Source: Epulopiscium sp. Nele67-Bin004
GTDB lineage: Bacteria > Bacillota_A > Clostridia > Lachnospirales > Cellulosilyticaceae
Direction of reading: 5' to 3'
DNA: 8,386 bases
NCBI GenBank assembly: GCA_002007315.1
Contig: LNZQ01000132.1
Location: 1 to 8,386 of the forward strand
Under the pieces are notes generated by a model. The model did not search any database. It worked only from the letters and a program-made list of their open reading frames with translations, and was not told the DNA's origin. How positions within the stretch are numbered: position 1 is the first letter of the stretch; every line of letters begins with the position of its first letter. The position numbers and the translations under genes are program-made. Positions 1 through 5,006 of this stretch are shown here, piece after piece.

Positions 1-121
1 GTCATCTCCTGCACGGTTAATTCTAAGTCCTGAAGAAAGTTTCTCCATAGAGCTTGATTGTTGCCCTTGATTGATTCCTAAGTTTCTATTTGCGTTCATT
101 GCCATCATATTAGTATTAATT
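1..121 (-). CDS. hag: Flagellin, 3' exon (N-terminal coding part; gene continues beyond window)
   Basis: Read on the minus strand from 121, the frame encodes INTNMMAMNANRNLGINQGQ, then QSSSMEKLSSGLRINRAGDD, and runs off the window edge. This is the conserved flagellin D0/D1 N-terminus (family signature SMEKLSSGLRIN-AGDD), the filament subunit secreted and polymerised by the flagellar export system. No start codon or ribosome site fits directly upstream, because the IStron right end abuts the frame. Joined to 2015-2011 across the IStron, the first codons read ATG ATA ATT AAT ACT (MIINT), in frame. The junction is ambiguous by one base: ATGA joined to GAATT would give MRINT. I prefer ATGAT/AATT because it gives U before and G at the end of the intron. 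Product identity is near certain from the motif; the symbol hag is by analogy with Bacillus and Clostridium. The rest of the protein lies outside the window. Confidence 0.93.
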
Positions 122-270
122 CTGAACCTCCCACATCTAAAGCAGTGGGGTTCTAAAAGTTAACAAATAACTTTAAAGAAGTTTGATAGCTTATGCTATC
201 CTTTTTCTTTTAGGTGTGTCCAGTTCACCTCTATGGTATAAGCCTGCAAAATCACAAGCTACAACTTTAC
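122..270 (-). ncRNA. Putative omegaRNA (reRNA) scaffold at the tnpB 3' end
   Basis: In IS605-type elements the guide RNA overlaps the 3' end of tnpB, ends at the element's right edge, and takes its guide from the flanking DNA. Here the minus strand has a perfect GATAGC-TAA-loop hairpin across the tnpB stop codon (200-185). It is followed by a right-end hairpin CCCAC...GTGGG (149-145 with 134-130), and then GAGGTTCAG up to 122. The guide would begin AATTAATACTAATATG, which is flagellin coding sequence. The 5' boundary given is arbitrary because it cannot be read from sequence. Existence is inferred from family rules and position, not from a covariance search. Confidence 0.62.
134..163 (-). repeat. 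Right arm of long-range complementary pair (IStron 3' end)
   Basis: Bases 149-163 are perfectly complementary to 1526-1540 (15 bp), and 134-142 to 1545-1553 (9 bp); a few unpaired bases separate the two blocks. In RNA this pairing would enclose the tnpB ORF and place the 3' splice site at 122 next to the intron core. Part of the arm (134 and 145-149) also belongs to the local right-end hairpin, so the two folds exclude each other. Confidence 0.85.
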
Positions 271-1444
271 TTTTCCTTAATATATTCATCGCTCCATTCA
301 AATCAGCATTGATCAAATATCCTTTCTTGCTTTTATACAATCCTCTTTTTACTCTAGTCCCACTAAAAATATGTTTCTTGGTTGACTTTGGATTATATTT
401 AGGTATTTTATCTTCATCTAATGCACTTGATTTGCTTGTATAACTCTCTTCTTGCTTAACTAGGTTTATTCCTACCAATTCTGCTTTATACTCAAAATAT
501 TCTAGTATTCTTAAATACGGTATATTCACAAATATTTGATTATGTTTAGCTCCCATTTTTGTTTCTTTTTTAATTCCCTCATTGTATCCTACAACTAATG
601 TTCCTATGTTGTTTTTGATACAATACTGAATTACTTCATTTGTAGCCTTGTGGATATAATCATTTACTTTGTTATTCCGTTTTCTTAGATTATTTAGTTG
701 TTTATTTGTATAATGCTTGTACTTTTGTAGGTCTTTAATTTTTTGTAGTTTTGCATTTTGTTTGTTATACCACTGATTTATAGATTTTATTTTTCTACCG
801 TCAATTATAAAAGATTTTCCTGTATTTGTTACACAAGTCATTAAGTTGTTAATGCCTAAGTCGATAGCTAGTACGTTATTTTTATTTAGTTTGAGGTCTA
901 TTGCCTCTTTTTCGTATACAAGATGTATCTCGAAAATCCTAGCGTTACTTCTTGGTATTATTTTTACTTGTTTTACAACTTTATCTTTTAAAATATTAGG
1001 TAAAATAATATTAATCTTTGAATGGTTCTTTCCATATTCTCTCGATTGTGGTAATGTTAGTATTCCATCGTACAATGGAAATTGACTCATATACAAATTA
1101 AAATATCCTTTTTTGTCTAAATATTTAGGAAGTTTTACTTTTTTCCAGTCATACTTACCTTTCTTAGCTTTTTTTCTTAAAGCTTTGTACGACTTAAACA
1201 TTTGGTCTACAACTCTTAACGTTTGTTGTCCCATGTGTGATCCCAACATTTTAAAGTTTTCATTTTCTTTAAGCTGTTCCCACACAGTTTCGTATGTTAA
1301 AAAAGTTTTATTTATAAACCACTGTTGCCTATACAAATAAATAGCTTGATTAGCTAAGTTTTTAGACAATCTTGTTAGATGTTTTAATTGTTTATATTCG
1401 GATTTGGAAAGCTTTTTGATGACACATTTTGTAGTTAATTTCAT
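191..1444 (-). CDS. tnpB: TnpB, RNA-guided endonuclease of IS200/IS605 (OrfB) family, zinc-finger-less variant
   Basis: 417 aa, near full length for TnpB (about 350-430). The start at 1444 is backed by a strong ribosome site, AAAGGAGG, seven bases upstream. The N-terminal half (about 1-180) is basic, as in the RNA-binding WED/REC region. RuvC-I is VLAIDLGINNL with Asp195; RuvC-III is INADLNGAMNILRK with Asp381. At RuvC-II the usual IVIED is replaced by LVVGYNEG: Gly286 sits at the normal Glu position and the nearest Glu is 289, a shifted acid of the kind reported for rearranged-site TnpB and Fanzor proteins. The usual CxxC zinc finger between RuvC-II and -III is replaced by YTSKSSALDED...FSGTRVKRGLY (335-370). 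From family knowledge, TnpB uses the omegaRNA from its 3' end to cut matching DNA beside a TAM, favouring element retention. The frame has no breaks. Confidence 0.93.
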   Translation of the reverse strand: MKLTTKCVIKKLSKSEYKQLKHLTRLSKNLANQAIYLYRQQWFINKTFLTYETVWEQLKENENFKMLGSHMGQQTLRVVDQMFKSYKALRKKAKKGKYDWKKVKLPKYLDKKGYFNLYMSQFPLYDGILTLPQSREYGKNHSKINIILPNILKDKVVKQVKIIPRSNARIFEIHLVYEKEAIDLKLNKNNVLAIDLGINNLMTCVTNTGKSFIIDGRKIKSINQWYNKQNAKLQKIKDLQKYKHYTNKQLNNLRKRNNKVNDYIHKATNEVIQYCIKNNIGTLVVGYNEGIKKETKMGAKHNQIFVNIPYLRILEYFEYKAELVGINLVKQEESYTSKSSALDEDKIPKYNPKSTKKHIFSGTRVKRGLYKSKKGYLINADLNGAMNILRKSKVVACDFAGLYHRGELDTPKRKRIA

Positions 1445-1525
1445 GGTTTCACCTCCTTTAGATTAACTAAGAAGATTTTAACACAAATTATTAACTATAT
1501 TTAAGGTGACACCCCTACTTTTTTA

Positions 1526-1553
1526 TTAACTTTTAGAACCGCATCTTTAGATG
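1526..1553 (-). repeat. Left arm of long-range complementary pair (after intron core)
   Basis: This arm lies between the last core hairpin and tnpB. It complements the right end in blocks of 15 and 9 bp. It also folds on itself as CATC-TAAA-GATG inside a CCG...CGG stem (1541-1559), which resembles a subterminal IS605 hairpin. Its position directly after the P9-type hairpins suggests a role as a peripheral group I helix that bridges the ORF. Confidence 0.8.
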
Positions 1554-1560
1554 ATACGGG

Positions 1561-2010
1561 AGATTGTAGTTCAACGTAAAACGCTACTTTTACGCCAGTT
1601 CTCTAATGAACTTCTTATACTTTCATATAAGCACAGACTATATCTTCATCTTCACCATTATGTGTTAAGCGTCACCCACTTCCACTACCTATCGCTTGTA
1701 GTGTACTTCCCTTAAGAGGAATAGTCGTTGAAGTTTACCTTTCGGTCTTACCTGCTGATTGCCCATTATTTCAGTGTTTAGGATTTAACCGTGCACCATC
1801 TAACTAATTTTTTCTGCTTTCGCAACGTTCACACTGTAACCATTTAAGGTTATATGTTGTAGTTTAGTTAGCTTTAGGGGTTTCCAGCAATTCAAGTGAT
1901 ATCGGACGATTCGTATTGACCGTCTCTACGTACACATTTCTGTGTACGCTGACTGAATGAGAGCCAATTTTTCCTACCACTATAGTAGTGGATTTAGTTG
2001 GCTATATTCT
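1561..2010 (-). ncRNA. Group I intron core of the IStron (downstream copy)
   Basis: The conserved elements occur in order on the minus strand: P, AATTGCTGGAAACC (1892-1879); Q, AATCAGCAGG (1760-1751); R, CTTCAACGACTATTCC (from 1733); S, AAGATATAGTCT (1646-1635). P7 forms from GACTAT (1726-1721) and ATAGTC (1641-1636). P5 can form from CTAACTAA and TTAGTTAG. P9-type hairpins follow: CTTATA-TGAAAG-TATAAG (1631-1614), AGTTC/GAACT, and CGTAAAA-GTAGCG-TTTTACG (1594-1575). The proposed 5' splice site lies after U at 2011. The exon bases AAUGA pair with UCAUU just before the core, and AGCCAA/UUGGCU extends P1. The 3' splice site is at the far end of the element (G122). The splice-site U faces C rather than the usual G. 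R and S suggest a subgroup IA-like intron. Confidence in the core is high; exact ends are inferred. Confidence 0.9.
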
Positions 2011-2015
2011 ATCAT
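2011..2015 (-). CDS. hag: Flagellin 5' exon: start codon plus two bases
   Basis: The minus strand reads GGAATTTACA, then ATGAT at 2015-2011. This is the only ATG at the edge of the IStron that joins in frame to the flagellin sequence at 121. Clostridial flagellin leaders often read AGGAGG-AATTTACA-ATG (from memory); here only a weak GGA-type ribosome site remains about 7 bases upstream. ATGAT also resembles TTGAT, the pentanucleotide beside which the Clostridium difficile IStron CdISt1 inserts. It would therefore serve as coding sequence, insertion/TAM site and 5' splice-site exon at once. The assignment is inference from frame, splice-site bases and insertion-site resemblance. Confidence 0.72.
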
Positions 2016-2140
2016 TGTAAATTCCATTATAAATCTATAAACATAAATCTGTATTTCTTTTAAAGCGGCTTATCTATACAAGTATAGACATTTAAAGCAA
2101 TAAATAAGACTGATTAATGCGTAAAATTTATTATATTCAA
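2016..2140 (-). other. Segment between the upstream intron core and the flagellin start
   Basis: This stretch must contain the 3' end of the upstream intron, if it splices, and the flagellin ribosome-binding region. A perfect 7-bp hairpin TCTATAC-TT-GTATAGA lies at 2088-2073, flanked by two CTTTAAA repeats. One candidate 3' splice site is G2079, because the next bases (UAUA) could pair with the internal guide of the upstream intron as P10; this is weak. The only ribosome-site-like sequence before ATG 2015 is GGA. No ORF is present. Confidence 0.5.
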
Positions 2141-2548
2141 TATAGAGCGCAACTTCTATACCAGTTCTCTAATGAACTTCACATACTTTCATATGTGCGT
2201 AGACTATATCATCACCCTCCGTAGGTGTCCTCCACTTCCACTATCATTTGCTTATAGTGTACTCCCCAATGGGATAGTCGTTGAACGTTCTCTCTCGAGC
2301 TTCGCTGCTGATTGTCGATTGTTTGAAAGCACGTAGGATTTAACCATATGCCATCTAACTAATTTTTTCTACTTTCGTAACATTCACATTGTTATCTATA
2401 AAGATAATATGTTGTAGTTTAGTTAGCTTTACGAGGTTCCAGCAATTCAAAGGATTTTGGATAGAGCATTTCTCTACCGCTCCACACTCTTTATGAATGT
2501 GGGAGGCTGTCGATAAGTTAATACCTATATAACAACTTTCTTTATATA
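2141..2548 (-). ncRNA. Second (upstream) group I intron core in the flagellin leader, ORF-less
   Basis: The core signatures recur here in order: P, AATTGCTGGAACC (2447-2435); Q, AATCAGCAGC (2313-2304); R, GTTCAACGACTATCC (2286-2272); S, GATGATATAGTCTA (2213-2200). P7 pairs GACTAT (2279-2274) with ATAGTC (2207-2202). Downstream hairpins keep loop sequences while stems covary with the IStron copy: CACATA-TGAAAG-TATGTG (2197-2180) and TATAGA...TCTATA (2160-2141). P1 is plausible: CUUAUAUAA (2550-2542) pairs with UUAUAUAGG (2532-2524), with U2549 opposite G2525. This gives a 5' splice site after 2549. No ORF is present. The 3' splice site is not resolved and should lie between about 2130 and the flagellin start; the end given is the last recognisable core hairpin. 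It could be an independent intron or the remains of an older IStron that lost tnpB. Confidence 0.88.
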
Positions 2549-2596
2549 AGTTTTGTAACTATATTCAGTTACCTCCGTGAATTTGTATTTTTTTAT

Positions 2597-2680
2597 AAGT
2601 ACAACCTCTTGTTGCACTTTTCTCCATTTTTATATAAGTAACAGTCGAGATATTATTTTTTTTGTTTTGTTGACTGTTAC
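2597..2680 (-). promoter_or_regulatory. Two leader hairpins at the 5' end of the flagellin transcript
   Basis: A perfect 9-bp stem GTAACAGTC/GACTGTTAC (2680-2672 with 2646-2638) encloses a 25-base A-rich loop and begins almost at the predicted start of transcription. A second stem AAGTGCAAC/GTTGTACTT (2619-2611 with 2605-2597) follows. No U-tract follows either on the minus strand, so they are not simple terminators. They could stabilise the mRNA 5' end. A GGAGG at 2576-2572 follows, but no start codon stands at a usable distance from it. Confidence 0.5.
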
Positions 2681-2687
2681 AAATTAT

Positions 2688-2714
2688 ATATCGGACAATT
2701 AGCGAACTCCTTAA
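2688..2714 (-). promoter_or_regulatory. Sigma-D (sigma-28)-type promoter of the flagellin gene
   Basis: On the minus strand, TTAA at 2714-2711 precedes TCCGATAT (2695-2688) by 15 bases. The family consensus is TAAA-N15-GCCGATAT, so the -10 matches 7 of 8. An alternative TAAA lies five bases further up. Sigma-D drives late flagellar genes, which fits the flagellin downstream. Transcription should start near 2681, giving a leader of several hundred bases occupied by the upstream intron. Confidence 0.75.
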
Positions 2715-3068
2715 CTTTATTTTTTAGGCACTATTACCAATTAAATTCCAAGATGGTAGCAAAATAACTAAAAATATTTATAATAAATGATGATTAAAAC
2801 ACATATTTGTCATACACATATACATATTATGGTAACGTGCTCCACATATACAGTGCCCCCACCCAAACATACAAAACTTTATAGGCAATCCTGCCCTTTA
2901 CAAACAAGTTTTTTGCCTATTGTATAATCTTACCTAGTATTTTCCACCTAAAGTAGGGCATATACTTAACAAACACAATAGATTAAGCCTGCTGGAAGTG
3001 ATAACCACCATCAAAAAATAAATTATGCGATAATCGCTAAAGTAAGGCTATAAATCTACAAATTTATG
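2715..3068. other. Non-coding spacer between divergent flagellin and rfbD promoters
   Basis: No convincing ORF or RNA gene is seen on either strand. It contains an 8-bp inverted repeat ATAGGCAA/TTGCCTAT (2881-2888 with 2913-2920) with a 24-base loop, too open to call a terminator, and a TATAAT at 2923-2928 without a well-spaced -35. I recognise no riboswitch. Confidence 0.5.
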
Positions 3069-3077
3069 TGTTATAAT
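3069..3077 (+). promoter_or_regulatory. Extended -10 promoter upstream of rfbD
   Basis: TGTTATAAT is a perfect extended -10 (TG-N-TATAAT) about 40 bases before the rfbD start. The -35 region is poor, which extended -10 promoters tolerate. It is the likely sigma-A promoter for rfbD and the following glycosyltransferase. Confidence 0.5.
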
Positions 3078-3117
3078 TTTTTAGATTAGCAAAAAACATG
3101 TTGAGAGGGTTGAAAAA

Positions 3118-3981
3118 ATGAAGATTTTTATCACTGGTTCTAATGGTCAACTTGGGCTTGAGCTACAAAAACAGATTTCAATACACAGTTATGACCACGA
3201 AGTTGTTGCAACCGATGTGCACACATTAGACATTTCTAAACTTGAACAAGTTGAAAAGATGATAGAGGGATACAAACCAGACGTTGTTATCAATTGTGCG
3301 GCATACACAGCGGTTGATAAATGCGAGGACGACACAGAAACTGCATACAAAGTTAATGCACTAGGGCCTCGCAACTTGGCGATAGCTTGTGACAAAGTTG
3401 GGGCAAAGCTAATTCATATATCAACAGATTACGTTTTTAGTGGCGAACTGCGAAACACGCCTTGGCGAGAGAGCGACACTGTTGCACCACAAAGTGTGTA
3501 TGGAGCAAGCAAATTGTTAGGTGAAGACTTCGTCCGCACATTTTCAAAACGCCACTTTATACTAAGAACGGCATGGTTATATGGCGAAGGCAACAACTTT
3601 GTCCGCACAATGTTAAAGCTTGCATCAACCCAAACGGAACTAAAAGTTGTAGATGACCAATTTGGCAACCCAACATCAACGAAAGACTTAGCAACTGTTA
3701 TATTAAACTTGATGCACACGGAATACTTTGGCACATATCACGCAACTTGCGAAGGCGTTTGCTCTTGGTATGACTTCGCAAAAAAAATATTTGAACTTAG
3801 TGGCGTAGATATAACAGTAACGAAAGTTACAAGCGATGAGTTTGTTCGTCCTGCAAAACGCCCTGCGTATTCGGCACTAGACAATATGATGCTAAAATGC
3901 CAAGGATTAAACACGTTTAGACCATGGGAAGATGCACTGGAGGACTATATAAAGGAAGAAAAGGCGAATAACAAAATCTAA
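3118..3981 (+). CDS. rfbD: dTDP-4-dehydrorhamnose reductase
   Basis: 287 aa, the usual length. It catalyses the NAD(P)H-dependent reduction of dTDP-4-dehydro-L-rhamnose to dTDP-L-rhamnose, the last step in making this sugar donor in the cytoplasm. It is an extended short-chain dehydrogenase/reductase: the Rossmann motif TGSNGQLG spans residues 6-13, INCAAYTAVDKCE 58-70, STDYVF 102-107 with Thr103, and the catalytic Tyr128-GAS-Lys132. The RmlD-type C-terminal RPAKRPAYSALDN lies at 244-256. The ATG is preceded by GAGGG at 3105-3109. The gene ends seven bases before the glycosyltransferase ribosome-site region, so the two are probably co-transcribed. rfbA, rfbB and rfbC are not in the window and must be elsewhere. 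The sugar probably goes to a wall or surface polysaccharide; use on flagellin is possible but unsupported. Confidence 0.95.
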   Translation: MKIFITGSNGQLGLELQKQISIHSYDHEVVATDVHTLDISKLEQVEKMIEGYKPDVVINCAAYTAVDKCEDDTETAYKVNALGPRNLAIACDKVGAKLIHISTDYVFSGELRNTPWRESDTVAPQSVYGASKLLGEDFVRTFSKRHFILRTAWLYGEGNNFVRTMLKLASTQTELKVVDDQFGNPTSTKDLATVILNLMHTEYFGTYHATCEGVCSWYDFAKKIFELSGVDITVTKVTSDEFVRPAKRPAYSALDNMMLKCQGLNTFRPWEDALEDYIKEEKANNKI

Positions 3982-4000
3982 CTAGAGGGTGAATAAATAT

Positions 4001-4960
4001 ATGGTATCAATTGTAATACCTAATTACAACGGAAAAGACTACTTAGAAGATTGCATAAAATCAATTTACGAAAATTGCACTGTGCCAGTTGAAATTATAA
4101 TTATCGATAATGCATCAGTTGATGACGACTTGTGCTGGATAAAAACCTATTATAAGGAAGTAACTCTGAAAAGATTAAAAAGAAACTATGGTTTTAGTTA
4201 CGCTGTTAACCGTGGAATAATGCTTGCAACACACCCTTATGTGCTACTACTTAACAACGATACAAAAATTTTGGAGGGATTTGTTGAGTCTATGCTTGCA
4301 ATGATTGGGCGCGACGAGAAAATATTTGGCGTAAGTAGCCAAATGCTTAGATATGACGACCCGACGGTTATAGACGATGCGGGCGACAGCTACACACTGT
4401 TAGGTTACACAAAAAAGCGTGGCGACGGACAGCAGGCAACCGAGTTTGACACGCCTTGTGAAGTGTTTAGTGCATGTGCAGGTGCAGCATTATATAGAAA
4501 ATCGGTGTTTGATGAAATAGGCTATTTTGACCAATCGTTTTTTGCGTATATGGAAGATGTGGATATTTCGTATCGTGCAAGAAACTACGGCTACAAAAAC
4601 GTGTATTGCCCAGATGCAAAAGTTCTTCATATCGGCAGTGCTACGTCTGGTAGCAGACACAATGCATTTAAGGTGCGACTTGCCGCAAGAAACAATGTAT
4701 ACGTTCCGTACAAAAATATGCCGATGCCACAACTGTTATTAAATATGCCGTTTATTGTAGGTGGTGTTGCAGTTAAAGCGGCATACTTCGCAAAAAAAGG
4801 TTATGGCGAGGAGTATATTGGCGGAGTTAAGGAGGGGGTTTCCACACTTGGAAATGTTAGACGTGAAAAGTTTAACCCAAACCATGTTGCAAACTATTTG
4901 AACGTACAAAAGCAACTTATTTGCAATACAGCTAAAATAATTTTTAGGGCGAAAGATTAA
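4001..4960 (+). CDS. Family 2 glycosyltransferase (rhamnosyltransferase-like)
   Basis: 319 aa from the ATG at 4001. A GTG at 3989 is in frame, but it overlaps the only ribosome site (GAGGG, 3985-3989), so 4001 is the better start. It is a GT-A fold enzyme: VSIVIPNYNG at the N-terminus, nucleotide-binding DNAS at 36-39, a metal-binding DxD equivalent LLLNND (residues 82-87), and an ED-type acceptor/catalytic region FAYMEDVDISYR (181-192) followed by KVLHIGSATSG. Residues 244-264 are moderately hydrophobic and may touch the membrane. The family transfers a sugar from a nucleotide donor to a growing glycan. Placement directly after rfbD suggests dTDP-rhamnose as donor, which is inference; acceptor unknown. 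Confidence 0.88.
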   Translation: MVSIVIPNYNGKDYLEDCIKSIYENCTVPVEIIIIDNASVDDDLCWIKTYYKEVTLKRLKRNYGFSYAVNRGIMLATHPYVLLLNNDTKILEGFVESMLAMIGRDEKIFGVSSQMLRYDDPTVIDDAGDSYTLLGYTKKRGDGQQATEFDTPCEVFSACAGAALYRKSVFDEIGYFDQSFFAYMEDVDISYRARNYGYKNVYCPDAKVLHIGSATSGSRHNAFKVRLAARNNVYVPYKNMPMPQLLLNMPFIVGGVAVKAAYFAKKGYGEEYIGGVKEGVSTLGNVRREKFNPNHVANYLNVQKQLICNTAKIIFRAKD

Positions 4961-4974
4961 TTTCGCCCAATTTT
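4947..4974 (+). terminator. Rho-independent terminator after the glycosyltransferase
   Basis: A perfect 8-bp stem GGGCGAAA/TTTCGCCC (4947-4954 with 4961-4968) is followed by a short T-run (AATTTT). The glycosyltransferase stop codon (4958-4960) lies in the six-base loop, so the terminator is partly coding. The T-run is short, so termination may be partial. Confidence 0.72.
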
Positions 4975-5006
4975 GACAATACTTTATGTAGGGAAAGGGG
5001 AATGCG

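Larger units (their letters stand above)
122..2010 (-). mobile_element. IStron: group I intron fused to an IS200/IS605-family tnpB element, inserted in flagellin
   Basis: About 1.89 kb. In minus-strand order it holds a group I intron core (2010 to about 1561), a pairing arm (1553-1526), tnpB (1444-191), and a right end with hairpins finishing GTGGGAGGTTCAG at 122. This is the architecture of IStrons such as CdISt1 of C. difficile: DNA transposition by IS605-type enzymes, plus RNA splicing that removes the element from transcripts of the interrupted gene. No tnpA (Tyr1 transposase) is present, so movement would need TnpA in trans. There is no target duplication, as expected for this family: the flanks ATGAT and AATTAATACT join to a continuous flagellin frame. 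The ends are set by the restored reading frame and by splice-site rules, so each could be off by a base or so. Confidence 0.87.

Noticed and set aside
97..135. Internal flagellin start at ATG 108 or 99 using GGGAGG in the IStron right end
   Set aside because: GGGAGG (132-127) is 18 or more bases from the first ATG, too far for normal initiation, and the product would lose conserved N-terminal residues needed for export and polymerisation.
183..1340. Plus-strand ORFs across the IStron, up to 86 codons
   Set aside because: They lie antisense to tnpB, lack ribosome sites and encode low-complexity hydrophobic peptides resembling no family.
191..1444. TnpB as a nuclease-dead flagellin repressor (TldR)
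   Set aside because: RuvC-I and RuvC-III aspartates are both present and the gene sits inside a full IStron with its right end, so a transposon nuclease is the simpler reading. Kept only as a test under findings.
2540..2680. c-di-GMP riboswitch ahead of the leader intron, as in C. difficile
   Set aside because: Neither the class I nor class II conserved core is recognisable; GTGCAAC at 2617-2611 is explained by its own hairpin with GTTGTACTT.
2881..2930. Inverted repeat ATAGGCAA/TTGCCTAT as a terminator or T-box-like leader
   Set aside because: The loop is 24 bases, no T-run follows and no T-box or riboswitch core is seen.
3989..4000. GTG at 3989 as the glycosyltransferase start
   Set aside because: It overlaps the only Shine-Dalgarno sequence, while ATG 4001 has correct spacing and begins directly at the family's MVSIVIPNYNG.
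4973..4978. TTGACA as a -35 for scpA
   Set aside because: No -10 lies at 16-18 bases; the matching region is the scpA ribosome site, so it is probably chance within the terminator tail.
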